Source of the DNA: Phycisphaerales bacterium
Lineage (GTDB): Bacteria > Planctomycetota > Phycisphaerae > UBA1845 > Fen-1342
Direction: 5' to 3'
NCBI GenBank assembly: GCA_016716475.1
Contig: JADJWG010000001.1
Coordinates: 1,116,001-1,180,000 of the forward strand
Length of the DNA: 64,000 bases
Of this stretch, positions 1 through 10,459 are shown piece by piece. A program made the position numbers and the translations under genes. How positions within the stretch are numbered: the stretch's first letter is position 1; the number at the start of each line of letters is the position of its first letter. The notes beneath the pieces were generated by a model, which worked only from the letters and a program-made list of their open reading frames with translations, had not been told where the DNA came from and ran no database searches.

Positions 1-363
1 CTGGTGCAGCCGACGTTCGTGGTCGACTACCCGGCACCGCTCTGCCCGCTGACGCGGCGCGACCCGTCCGATCCGCGGATCGCCTTGCGGTTCGAGGCGT
101 ACCTGAATCGCATGGAGCTGGGCAACGCGTATACCGAGCTGAACGATCCCGACGTCCAGCGTGAGACGTTCAGTCAGCAGCTCCGTGGCGAGGAGGGCGA
201 GACGATGGCGGTGATGGACGAGGACTTCGTGGAAGCGCTCGAGCACGGCATGCCGCCCGCGGGCGGATTGGGAATCGGCATCGACCGGATCTGCATGCTG
301 CTGACGAACAGCGCCAGCATTCGCGACGTGATCCTGTTCCCGCTGCAGCGGCCGCAGGCCTGA
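1..363 (+). CDS. lysS: Lysyl-tRNA synthetase, C-terminal fragment
   Basis: This is the last 120 codons of a class II lysyl-tRNA synthetase, which charges tRNA-Lys with lysine in the cytoplasm. The frame is open from the first base, so the gene begins outside the window. The class II motif 3 region is visible near the end (GGLGIGIDRICML), preceded by the ELNDP and FVEALEHGMPP segments characteristic of LysS, and followed by the usual short RDVILFP ending. Identification is firm from these motifs. Nothing can be said about its promoter or its N-terminal anticodon-binding domain, which lie outside. Confidence 0.95.
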   Translation: MVQPTFVVDYPAPLCPLTRRDPSDPRIALRFEAYLNRMELGNAYTELNDPDVQRETFSQQLRGEEGETMAVMDEDFVEALEHGMPPAGGLGIGIDRICMLLTNSASIRDVILFPLQRPQA

Positions 364-652
364 GACCGATCGGCAAAGGTTGACGGTATGATGGCTCAAG
401 TCGTTTGCGGACGGAACTTGGAGAGGACACCGATGGGTCCGCCGATCCGACCGCTTTCGCGCGCTGCAGGGCTTACCCCGGTCGCGACTGCCGGGTTGGT
501 GCCGCCGCGGAGGACCCGATCGCCCCGGCCTGCCCGGCGGAACAAGAGGCCGTACCCATGATTTGATCCCCAACCTGATCGGCCACGCCGAGTTCGCGAG
601 CCGACTACGCCTCAGACGCTGTCCGTTCAACCCCAGCGCATTGCAGCCCCCT

Positions 653-2617
<1,965 letters not shown>

Positions 2618-2699
2618 GGCCAGTCCTACGCAGTCTGGCTGGCGAACAGAGGTTTCCGACCAGCCCGGCGGTGGCGTAAGATCAATACGGAGGTGCGCC

Positions 2700-3299
2700 A
2701 TGCCCCAGCCCGATCCCGTACAGCGCGCCAGCACCGAAACCCTGCTCGCGCAGGTCTATGACGACCTGCGTGCCGTCGCGGCGGCATACTTCCGGCGTCA
2801 ACCCCCCGGATTCACACTGCGCCCCACCGAAATGGTGAATGAGGCCTGCTTGAACCTCATTCAGCATGCGCAGCTCCAGTGGGACAGTCCCGAGCACTTC
2901 CGCGCGATCGCCAGCCGCAAGATCTGGCAGGTGCTCGTCGACCATCTGCGCATCCGCAACGCGCGCAAACGCGGTGGCACCCCGCGGCGCAGCGCCCCGC
3001 AGGAACCGGGGGTACCCGCCGAAGGAGACGCCTGGCACCGCATTCCGCTCGAAGCGGTCTCGGTGGAATGGGAGTCCGGCAACGTCGATCTGCTTGACCT
3101 CGCCGAAGCGCTGGAGGCGCTCCAATCCGAAAGCCAGCGGCTTGCCGATATCGTCAAGCTGCACTGGTTCGGCGGCCTCACGCACGCCGAAACCGCCCGC
3201 GTACTCAGTGTCAGCGCCAGCACCGTCGAGAAGGACTATCGTTACGCCCTCGCTTGGTTGAACCGCCAACTGACCGGGGCCCCCTCCGATGCCGACTGA
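2700..3299 (+). CDS. ECF sigma factor (planctomycete type)
   Basis: This is a 199-residue RNA polymerase sigma factor of the ECF group. It shows sigma region 2 (LRPTEMVNEACLNL, then HFRAIASRKIWQVLVDHLR) and region 4 with a helix-turn-helix (GLTHAETARVLSVSASTVEKDYRYALAWL). The LRPTxxVxEA and HFxAIAxRxxxQxLVDHxR signatures match the ECF family described from planctomycetes and acidobacteria (TIGR02999-like). The ATG at 2700 is chosen because of the Shine-Dalgarno GGAGGTG at about 2688-2694. The gene ends inside the next one: its stop overlaps the kinase start by 11 bases, so the two are very probably cotranscribed and translationally coupled. This suggests that the kinase controls, or is controlled with, this sigma factor. 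No anti-sigma gene is present. Confidence 0.93.
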   Translation: MPQPDPVQRASTETLLAQVYDDLRAVAAAYFRRQPPGFTLRPTEMVNEACLNLIQHAQLQWDSPEHFRAIASRKIWQVLVDHLRIRNARKRGGTPRRSAPQEPGVPAEGDAWHRIPLEAVSVEWESGNVDLLDLAEALEALQSESQRLADIVKLHWFGGLTHAETARVLSVSASTVEKDYRYALAWLNRQLTGAPSDAD

Positions 3300-4596
3300 G
3301 TTTCACCGTCGCGCCCGGCTGCTCCTCGAACAGGTCGCCGCCCTGCCCGTCGAACAGCGCGAACCCTTCCTCGCCACGCAACCGGACGATCCGGCAATCC
3401 TTGCCGAAGTCCGTTCGCTCCTGCCCCATTTCGAACTGATGCGCGATTTCCGCCCACAACACCCCCAAGGCACGGGTTGGCAGGTGCCCGGCACCACCAC
3501 CTGCGATCGAATTCACTCCGGCGCCGCCCGCGATCTCACGGCCGCTGAGGAACGTGCCCCACCTTTCACCATCGACCGGTATACCGTGCTCGAGATTCTC
3601 GGCCGTGGTGGTATGGGCGTCGTCTACCGGGCCGTCCACCCCACCCTCCACCGCCAGGTCGCGATCAAGATCCTGCGCCGCGGCCTTCTGAACCCCGAAA
3701 CCCGGCACCGCTTCAAGTTTGAGGAGGAAGTCCTTCGTCAACTCCAGCACCCCAACATCGCGCGCTTCGTCCACGGTGGCCTCGGCCGCATGCTCCCCAC
3801 CCGCACACCCGATGAGCAGGATGACTGGCGGCCATTCTTCGTCATGGAGTTCATCGCGGGCCGACCACTGACACGCTTCGCTCGCGAGCATCGTCTGGAT
3901 ACGCGCGCCCGTCTCCGCCTGCTGACCAAGGTGTGCGACGCGGTCGAATACGCGCACCACCGCGGGATCATCCACCGCGATTTGAAGCCCGACAACATTC
4001 TCGTGCAGCCCGACGGTGAACCCAAGGTGCTCGACTTCGGCATTGCCCACATTCCCGCCCTCGATTCTCACCTGACCGTCGACCGCGAGGGGTGCTTCGC
4101 CGGAACCATCGCCTACGCCAGCCCGGAGCAACTCGCCGGGCGCCTGGCCGCAGTGGCCCCCCCTTCGGACGTCTTCACCCTCGGACTGATCGCGATTGAG
4201 CTCCTGACCCATCGGCGGCCGCAGCGCGCTCCCGGCAGTGTGACCTTCGACGTGAGCGCCGTGGCGCTGAGCGACGCGGCCGGGCACCCCGACCCCCGCA
4301 CACCGGAGTTTCGCTACTGGCTGGCCGCGATTCTCGGGACGGCCGTGCGCAGCACCCTCGGGCAGCCGTACCAGTCAGCCGGCGAACTCGGCATGGACCT
4401 GGCCCGGCTGCTCGACGCGTATCCTGCCCTGACTGGCTGGCAACGTTGGAAGGCGCGGGTCGCGAGCTGGTTTCAGCCGCCTCCCACCCCCGAGGAAATC
4501 GCCACACGTCGTCCCCTTCGGGCTGTGTTGCGCAAGCGCATCGCCATGGGGCTGGCCACCGGAACACCCACCTCGAAACCGCCGTCCAACGATTAG
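3289..4596 (+). CDS. Serine/threonine protein kinase (Hanks type), soluble
   Basis: This is a 435-residue eukaryotic-like protein kinase. The glycine loop GRGGMGVV (about residues 105-112), the ATP-anchoring lysine in VAIKIL (about 128), the catalytic loop HRDLKPDN (about 230-237), the DFG motif (about 249) and an activation-segment end of SPEQ are all present, so it should be active. About 95 residues precede the kinase domain and resemble the leader seen in other sigma-linked planctomycete kinases. No transmembrane helix and no TPR, WD40 or PASTA sensor follows the kinase domain, which is unusual since most relatives are membrane anchored; the tail is only about 80 residues. The start lies within the end of the sigma factor gene. 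The stop overlaps the stop of the convergent SGNH gene, leaving no room for a separate terminator. Confidence 0.93.
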   Translation: MPTEFHRRARLLLEQVAALPVEQREPFLATQPDDPAILAEVRSLLPHFELMRDFRPQHPQGTGWQVPGTTTCDRIHSGAARDLTAAEERAPPFTIDRYTVLEILGRGGMGVVYRAVHPTLHRQVAIKILRRGLLNPETRHRFKFEEEVLRQLQHPNIARFVHGGLGRMLPTRTPDEQDDWRPFFVMEFIAGRPLTRFAREHRLDTRARLRLLTKVCDAVEYAHHRGIIHRDLKPDNILVQPDGEPKVLDFGIAHIPALDSHLTVDREGCFAGTIAYASPEQLAGRLAAVAPPSDVFTLGLIAIELLTHRRPQRAPGSVTFDVSAVALSDAAGHPDPRTPEFRYWLAAILGTAVRSTLGQPYQSAGELGMDLARLLDAYPALTGWQRWKARVASWFQPPPTPEEIATRRPLRAVLRKRIAMGLATGTPTSKPPSND

Positions 4597-6050
4597 CGCG
4601 CCAGTACGCCGATCTCGCGCAGGCCGGTTACCACGCGTTCAGCGTAACGCGCAGCGCCGGCCGGGTTGGGATGCCCGACCGAAGCATACATACAAAACAC
4701 AGCGCCGCTCACCACACCCGGTTCCACACAACGCCGCCCCCGCAGATCCCGCAACGGATCTTCCGGCACCAGCCGGAAGCCCAGGTCGAACCGCCCCGAA
4801 AAAATGGCGTCCTCCTGCAAGCTCCACAGCCAGCGGTCCGGAGTAAACACTGCCCGATCGGCCGGGAAGGCGGGGTCGGCAAAGGTGATGCGAGCAGCGG
4901 GCTGGTCCGCACGCACCCGTTCGACCGCGGCCGCGAGGTGGGCGCGTGCAGCCGCATCGAATAGCTGTGAATTCCGGATCAGCGCGGCGAGGAACTGACT
5001 GTCGCTCTCGGGTGCCACCTCACCATCGAGCGCCTGTTCCCACGTCCGCAGTGCAGCCAGATCGCTGTACTCCGTGATGATGCGGTAGTAACCCGTCACG
5101 GCGATGGCGGCTTGCGGGAGTCGCGTCTGGACGCGCTGCAGCAGCAGGAACATCGCCTCTTCGCAGGCGAGCGCGGTAATCTCTTTCAGGATCTCCGGCG
5201 GGATGGTTGGGTCGAGAATCACATCCAGCCCCACATCATTGATGCAGCCGTCCAGCAGGACCAGCTCCACGATCTCGGGCGACTGGATCAGCTCGACCTG
5301 GGAGAATACGGAGGTCCACGCCGTCGGTACCTCGCCATTGCAGTTGACGGTGCAGATCCCCTCATCCGGGCGTGGCAGAATCGTCGCCCCGGAATGGGCA
5401 TAGCGCTGCGTCACAACACGTCGTCCGGTCTCCCTTTCCAGCGTTGCCGCAACGCGCGCCGAAATCTTGTCACGCTCATGCAAACCGTTCCCCCATTGGA
5501 TCGAGTCCCCCACCACGGCGAGATAGAAGAACTCCGGTGCCAGTTCGAGCGTCGCCAGGCCGAGCGGAGCCCCCCCCGTATCCGTTGCGGTATACAGCTC
5601 GAGCCGTGTGCGTCCTCCCAGCCACTCAGCCGGTAGGCGCACTCCAATACGCTGCCCTCCGCGTCCGGACCCGCCGGGCCAGAAGCCGGCGCCCGCCGCT
5701 GGAATGGCGCCCGGGTCTGGGGCCGCAGACAGCGAACGCACCGTGCCCGCCAGCGGGTCGACCAGCCGCACACGCAGGGGACTGTCGCCTTTCGCCACGG
5801 TCATTTCGAACTCGGCGACGAGAACCGTCCCGGTCGCAGTGGTGACACTCCGTAAGTCCATCGGCCGAAAGACCCTTTCGAACCCACGCACCGCCGGTTG
5901 CACCAATCCCTCGGTCCCGACAATGACCACCGGTTCGGGAGCCGGCGCCGCAAGTTCCTGTGGGGTACAGCCCCCCAGCAGCAGGCCTAGGCCAGCCGCA
6001 GTGTAAAGCACGCACATACCGCGACAGATCGGGAGAAGCCACGCCCGCAC
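4593..6050 (-). CDS. SGNH/GDSL-family hydrolase lipoprotein
   Basis: This is a 485-residue exported protein with a signal peptide ending in the lipobox LLGGC (about residues 25-29), so it is probably a lipid-anchored periplasmic or outer-membrane protein. An N-terminal beta-rich region of about 150 residues precedes an SGNH hydrolase domain. Block I is GDSIQWGNG (catalytic Ser), block III is GCIND (Asn), and the late GHPNPAG segment carries the expected catalytic His. Family members are esterases or lipases, often deacetylating sugars; the substrate here is unknown. The start is a GTG at 6050 with GGAG six bases upstream. It lies 21 bases downstream of another lipoprotein gene on the same strand, so the two form a likely operon. 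Confidence 0.8.
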   Translation of the reverse strand: MRAWLLPICRGMCVLYTAAGLGLLLGGCTPQELAAPAPEPVVIVGTEGLVQPAVRGFERVFRPMDLRSVTTATGTVLVAEFEMTVAKGDSPLRVRLVDPLAGTVRSLSAAPDPGAIPAAGAGFWPGGSGRGGQRIGVRLPAEWLGGRTRLELYTATDTGGAPLGLATLELAPEFFYLAVVGDSIQWGNGLHERDKISARVAATLERETGRRVVTQRYAHSGATILPRPDEGICTVNCNGEVPTAWTSVFSQVELIQSPEIVELVLLDGCINDVGLDVILDPTIPPEILKEITALACEEAMFLLLQRVQTRLPQAAIAVTGYYRIITEYSDLAALRTWEQALDGEVAPESDSQFLAALIRNSQLFDAAARAHLAAAVERVRADQPAARITFADPAFPADRAVFTPDRWLWSLQEDAIFSGRFDLGFRLVPEDPLRDLRGRRCVEPGVVSGAVFCMYASVGHPNPAGAARYAERVVTGLREIGVLAR

Positions 6051-6071
6051 GACCGGCTCCGGCTGGTTGCC

Positions 6072-6491
6072 TCAGTCGAGAATCTCAAGCACCGCCTGCA
6101 CTTCGACCGTGCGCCCGATGCGGCAGGTGACTTCAAGGTCGGAGCGCGGCGCTAATACCAGTCGCGAGCGCACCCCGGGCACGAGGATTCGATCAAAATC
6201 GGCATTGACCACATTCAGCCCCTGAAAGAGGTGATAGGTAACGCCGTTGTCCCCCAGCCATGTCACGCACGGCCCGCCACGCTCTACAATGACCGTGGTG
6301 CCACTCGTAATGAACGGTTCTCCGCGCACGAAAATGTCATCCAGACGTGGGAGATCGATGCAGCCGGCCGCAACCGGGAGCAGTCCGGCGCACAGTGCCA
6401 TGAGCGCCCACGCAGACCGCCGCGCTGTGCCGCCGCATCGAGACGTTCTCTCAGGGGTCACCACCCACCCACCGCTCCCGCATGCTCGCAT
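6072..6491 (-). CDS. Small lipoprotein of unknown function
   Basis: This encodes a 139-residue protein with a long positively charged leader, a hydrophobic segment (WALMALCAGLLPVAAGC) and a lipobox ending at Cys. The mature part is about 95 residues, beta-rich and without a recognised domain. The start at 6491 is supported by a strong GGAGGA Shine-Dalgarno nine bases upstream; an in-frame ATG further upstream (6560) lacks one. A good promoter candidate and a hairpin sit directly upstream. It is probably cotranscribed with the downstream SGNH lipoprotein gene and may act with it at the cell surface, but the function is unknown. Confidence 0.65.
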   Translation of the reverse strand: MRACGSGGWVVTPERTSRCGGTARRSAWALMALCAGLLPVAAGCIDLPRLDDIFVRGEPFITSGTTVIVERGGPCVTWLGDNGVTYHLFQGLNVVNADFDRILVPGVRSRLVLAPRSDLEVTCRIGRTVEVQAVLEILD

Positions 6492-6568
6492 CGCCGTTCC
6501 TCCTTGAGATCTTCGCCCGTTGTCGACGCAGACCCGCTCCGGTCCGGTACGTCGGCGCACGGCTTCAC

Positions 6569-6597
6569 AATCTAGCGCGTCCCTGGTGCCCCGGCAA
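6569..6597 (-). promoter_or_regulatory. Candidate sigma-70-type promoter for the lipoprotein/SGNH pair
   Basis: On the minus strand the hexamers TTGCCG and TAGATT are separated by exactly 17 bases. They lie about 80 bases upstream of the lipoprotein start at 6491, which gives a plausible transcription start near 6561. Assignment is by sequence resemblance only. Confidence 0.45.
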
Positions 6598-6608
6598 TGG
6601 CACGGGGC
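6588..6608 (-). terminator. GC-rich hairpin at the 3' end of mfd
   Basis: The arms GCCCCG (6588-6593) and CGGGGC (6603-6608) pair around a 9-base loop just after the mfd stop codon. There is no clear T-run. The hairpin overlaps the -35 hexamer of the downstream promoter candidate, so it may separate the mfd transcript from the next genes. Confidence 0.35.
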
Positions 6609-6620
6609 TGCGGAACCGCT

Positions 6621-9600
6621 TCAACGCACCAGCACCGGACGTTCCTGGAGCTGCGCGCGTAGCGTCTCCAACAGCGCGTTCCCCTCCAGCAGGCGCTTGG
6701 GCAGACGCCAGTGAATCGTCTGGGGATCGGGCATGCGCGGCGAACCGGGTCCCTCGGAGAACAGCGGCTGCACCTTCTGCAGATCGTCGATGGAGAAAAT
6801 AAGGTCCGGCGGATCAAGCACGATCGAGCGCACACCCCACTGCCCGGCCAGCGCGCGAATTTCACCCAGCCGTAACAGCGTTTCAACGGCTTCCGGCAAC
6901 GGCCCGAACGCGTCGCGCAGGTCCGATCGCAGCACTTCGATCTCGGCGAGCGTACGGCACTGCGTGATGCGCTTGTAGACCTCCATGCGTTGCCGATCCG
7001 AGCGGATGTACGCCCGCGGAATCGTGGCGGAGATCCCCAGATCGAGATTGACGGGGCGGTAGTCCCGCGGCGGCTCATTCTTCAGCTTACGCACGGACTG
7101 TTCGAGGAGCTGGCAGTACATCTCGTATCCCACGGCCTCAATATGGCCGGATTGCTCCGACCCGAGAATGTTGCCGGCGCCACGAATCTCGAGGTCGCGC
7201 ATTGCGATCTGAAAGCCCGCACCGAGGTCGCTGTAGTGCTCCAGCGCCTTCAGCCGCCGCGCGGCGGTGTCATGGACCGGATGTTTCGGGGAAAGCAGGC
7301 AATAGCAGTAGGCGCGATGCCGCGAGCGTCCGACGCGGCCGCGCAGCTGATGCAGCTCCGCCAGGCCGAAGCGTTCGCCGCGGTTCACGAAGATCGTGTT
7401 CGCGGAGGGGATGTCGAGGCCGCTTTCGATGATGTTTGTAGAAACGAGCACGTCCGCTTCACGCCGCAGGAAGGCGAGCATCACCTCCTCGAGCTCGCCG
7501 CCGGCCATCTGGCCATGCCCCACGACGAACCGCGCCTCCGGTACAAGCGTCCGCAGCCGGTTCGCGACCATGTGGATGTCACGGACGAAGTTGTGGACGA
7601 AGTAGACCTGCCCGTCGCGGTCGAGTTCCCGCAGAATCGCCGCACGAATCAGCCCGTCATCCCACATCCGTACCTGGGTGACAATCGCGCGTCGATCAAC
7701 CGGCGCCGTCGCCAGTGAGGAGATGTCACGAATACCCAGCAAGGACATGTGCAGCGTGCGCGGAATGGGTGTCGCAGTGAGGGTCAGCAGCTCCACCGTC
7801 GCCCGCAACTGCTTGAGCCGCTCTTTCGCTTCCACGCCGAAGCGCTGCTCCTCGTCGATGATCACCAGACCAAGATCGGCGAAGCGTACATCCGCCGACA
7901 GCAGCCGGTGCGTTCCGATCAGGATGTCCACCTGCCCCTGCCGCGCCCGCTCGACAATCTGCCGCTGCTCACCCTTGCTCCGGAATCGCGAAAGTACTTC
8001 GACCGCGAACGGGTAGTCCGCCATTCGGTCGCGAAAAGTCTGGTAGTGCTGCTCCGCGAGCACTGTCGTCGGCACCAGCACGGCCACCTGGCGTCCGTAC
8101 TCCACCACTTTGAACGCCGCCCGCATCGCCACTTCCGTCTTGCCGTAACCCACGTCGCCGCACAGTAGCCGGTCCATCGGCCGCGGCCGCGTCAGATCGT
8201 GCTTGATCTCCTCGATCGCGCGCAATTGATCCGGTGTCTCGGTGTAGGGAAATGCGCCGTCGAACTCGCGCTGCCAACCGGTATCACGCGGATACGCCAC
8301 CCCCGCTTCCATGGCGCGCCGCGCCTGGATCGCCAACAGTTCCGCCGCCATGTCCGTAACGGCTTCAGCCACACGCTCCTTCGTCCGCTTCCAGGTGCTC
8401 CCGCCGATCTTGCTCAGTCGCGGGCGCCCCCGGAACGTCCCGATGTATTTCTGGATCAGGTAAATCTGGCTGACGGGAACGTGCACGACGGCCTCGTCGG
8501 CGAACTCGATCGCGAGATACTCGCCGGTCTGCCCCTCCTTCTGCAGCGATTTCAAGCCGAGAAAGCGCCCGATCCCGTGCAGCACATGAACAACGTGATC
8601 GCCGGCCGCAAGATCAAAGAAACTGTCGATCGGCCGGGCGGGCGCGACGCGCCGCAGCGTTCGCCGCTGCCGGAAGCGGTGAAACAGCTCGTGGTGCGGG
8701 ACGTAGGCCGTCCGACCCCAGAGAAAGCCCCGGTGCACAACACCGATGGCCGCGCGCACGCGATCCAGCGCCCCAGGCGGCGTCGCGAGTGGGCTTGCGG
8801 CCTCAGCGCCGACGCCCGGCGCCTCGGCCGGTACCGCCGGCGTGCCGCGTTCTTGTGAAAGCAGTTCCTCGAAGCGCTGCGCTTCCGGAGCATTCTCACA
8901 CAACACGATTACATCACACTCGTCCGAAAGCCCACGCAGGGTCTGAAAGGCCTCGGCACTCCGCGCTTCAAACTGCGGCAGACTCGCTACATCGAACTGC
9001 ACGGCCGGCGCGGCTCCCCCCTGGAAGCGGTGCAGGTGGAGACCTGTAAAGGCGTTCGCGGCGCGCAGGACCGCCTCGGCGGGGATGATCCCGGCCCGCT
9101 CGCCCAGCCGCTGGAGGTACGTGCGCCCCAATTCCTGGATCTCACTCGGTTCCTGCAGTGCAATCAGGGTATCGGGTGGCAGTAGCGCCATGAAACTGGT
9201 CGTGGTCTTGCCGACGGCGGCCTCGGCCTTGGTAAACGACAGCGCGGGCAGGCAGATTTCGTCGAGTGGCTGGGAGGAGCGCTGCGTCCCCGGATCGAAA
9301 AGGCGGATCGAGTCGACCTCATTGCCGAAGAACTCGATGCGCACCGGGTTCATATGCGCGCTGGAGTACACGTCGAGAATCCCGCCGCGACGCGCGAAGT
9401 CGCCCGCCACCTCGACCGCATCGCACGCTCGGAAGCCGTGCTCTGTCAGCCAGTTGGCAACGACCTCCGGCTCATGCTCCGCCCCCACCGCAAGCTTGAA
9501 TGACCGTGCCTCGAGCGCTTCCGGCGACGGCACCGGCTGCATCAGCGCCATGATCGGCGCCACGATGCGAACCGGCTCCCCCTGCCCCCGCCGCGCTTCC

Positions 9601-9926
9601 GCCATCAGCAGGCACAAGCGCAACCGCTCACCCGTCAGTTCTTCATCGGCCGCTGCCCCTTGTCCTGTATGCGTCTCCAACTGCGGCAGCAGCTCCGGCG
9701 TTGCGCCGATCGCGGTCTCCACATCGTCACGCAGATCATCCGCCTCGTCGGCGTGGGCCGTAATCAGCAGCAGGGGCCGGCGCAGCGCCTCGGCTGCCAG
9801 CGCCGCCAGCACGGGCGCAGAACTACCCCACAGCCCTTCGGCCGCCACGGGGCCCGGACCGGCCCGTAGCAACCGGAGTAGCTCGGAGAATGGGGCGTCT
9901 TCGCGGATGGGGGCGAACACATCCAC
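6621..9926 (-). CDS. mfd: Transcription-repair coupling factor Mfd
   Basis: This is a large superfamily 2 ATPase (about 1101 residues from the chosen start) that removes stalled RNA polymerase and recruits UvrA. The N-terminal third is UvrB-like (for example GDFARRGGILDVY). A CarD-like polymerase-interacting domain follows (GDHVVHVLHGIGRFLGL), then the translocase with Walker A GDVGYGKTEVA, DEEQRFG (Walker B/DEEQ box) and the RecG-like segment GRVGRSRHRAYCY, and finally the C-terminal TRCF domain. The start is uncertain. The GTG at 9926 is preferred because UvrB-like similarity begins there, but no Shine-Dalgarno is visible. A TACAAT hexamer at 9933-9938 lies six bases upstream, so the message could be leaderless. 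An upstream ATG (10088) would run into the hyp promoter region and is rejected. Confidence 0.95.
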   Translation of the reverse strand: MDVFAPIREDAPFSELLRLLRAGPGPVAAEGLWGSSAPVLAALAAEALRRPLLLITAHADEADDLRDDVETAIGATPELLPQLETHTGQGAAADEELTGERLRLCLLMAEARRGQGEPVRIVAPIMALMQPVPSPEALEARSFKLAVGAEHEPEVVANWLTEHGFRACDAVEVAGDFARRGGILDVYSSAHMNPVRIEFFGNEVDSIRLFDPGTQRSSQPLDEICLPALSFTKAEAAVGKTTTSFMALLPPDTLIALQEPSEIQELGRTYLQRLGERAGIIPAEAVLRAANAFTGLHLHRFQGGAAPAVQFDVASLPQFEARSAEAFQTLRGLSDECDVIVLCENAPEAQRFEELLSQERGTPAVPAEAPGVGAEAASPLATPPGALDRVRAAIGVVHRGFLWGRTAYVPHHELFHRFRQRRTLRRVAPARPIDSFFDLAAGDHVVHVLHGIGRFLGLKSLQKEGQTGEYLAIEFADEAVVHVPVSQIYLIQKYIGTFRGRPRLSKIGGSTWKRTKERVAEAVTDMAAELLAIQARRAMEAGVAYPRDTGWQREFDGAFPYTETPDQLRAIEEIKHDLTRPRPMDRLLCGDVGYGKTEVAMRAAFKVVEYGRQVAVLVPTTVLAEQHYQTFRDRMADYPFAVEVLSRFRSKGEQRQIVERARQGQVDILIGTHRLLSADVRFADLGLVIIDEEQRFGVEAKERLKQLRATVELLTLTATPIPRTLHMSLLGIRDISSLATAPVDRRAIVTQVRMWDDGLIRAAILRELDRDGQVYFVHNFVRDIHMVANRLRTLVPEARFVVGHGQMAGGELEEVMLAFLRREADVLVSTNIIESGLDIPSANTIFVNRGERFGLAELHQLRGRVGRSRHRAYCYCLLSPKHPVHDTAARRLKALEHYSDLGAGFQIAMRDLEIRGAGNILGSEQSGHIEAVGYEMYCQLLEQSVRKLKNEPPRDYRPVNLDLGISATIPRAYIRSDRQRMEVYKRITQCRTLAEIEVLRSDLRDAFGPLPEAVETLLRLGEIRALAGQWGVRSIVLDPPDLIFSIDDLQKVQPLFSEGPGSPRMPDPQTIHWRLPKRLLEGNALLETLRAQLQERPVLVR

Positions 9927-10055
9927 GCGGACATTGTAGCAACCCACCCTGCTCGCGCAGCGAGCCAGGAACAGCCCGTGCACACGCTCACAGCGCCAGT
10001 AACCAGAATACGCCTTTCTTTCCCGGCTTTCCCACCCGCGAACCACACGGCAGCA

Positions 10056-10064
10056 TGGTATACT
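10056..10064 (+). promoter_or_regulatory. Extended -10 promoter candidate for the hyp operon
   Basis: The sequence TGGTATACT fits an extended -10 element (TGn followed by TATACT at 10059-10064). It is about 70 bases upstream of the hypC start. No good -35 is visible at 16-18 bases, which an extended -10 can tolerate. Confidence 0.4.
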
Positions 10065-10132
10065 GGCAAGTGGTCCTCGGGCGGACAACCCGGCGAGTCC
10101 GGCACCCCGCCCCCCCTGTCAGGAGAGTTGCC

Positions 10133-10459
10133 ATGTGTCTGGCCGTGCCCGCGCGAGTCGTAGCGTGCGAGGGTGAGGACGCGGTGGTCGACCTGCTCGG
10201 CAATCGACTCCTCATCAGCCGCGTGATGACCCCTACGGCCGGGGTGGGTTCGTGGGTCCTTGTCCACGCCGGCTTCTCAATCACCGAACTGGACGAGGAA
10301 GCCGCCCGCGAAACGTGGGACTACCTGCATGCTGCCTTCGGTGAAGATGGCGCACTCGCCGAAGAGTTCAATCCCACCCTCGGCGAAACGCATGGCGCAG
10401 CGCCCGTACTGGCCGATCGTCTGCGGCCACCTGCGCCCCGGCGGGACGGCACACCGTGA
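10133..10459 (+). CDS. hypC: Hydrogenase maturation chaperone HypC
   Basis: This is a small (108-residue) HypC/HybG-family chaperone. It begins MCLAVPARV, the family signature in which Cys2 holds the Fe(CN)2CO unit with HypD and transfers it to the hydrogenase large subunit precursor. The VLVHAGFSI segment is also typical. The C-terminal ~25 residues extend beyond the usual length of 75-95. The ATG at 10133 has AGGAGAG six bases upstream. It is the first gene of the hypC-D-E-A-B operon, and its stop overlaps the hypD GTG start (GTGA). Confidence 0.95.
   Translation: MCLAVPARVVACEGEDAVVDLLGNRLLISRVMTPTAGVGSWVLVHAGFSITELDEEAARETWDYLHAAFGEDGALAEEFNPTLGETHGAAPVLADRLRPPAPRRDGTP

Noticed and set aside
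6621..10088. Longer Mfd starting at the ATG at 10088.
   Set aside because: The additional 54 residues have no similarity to Mfd, are Arg/Cys-rich, and would overlap the promoter region of the hyp operon.
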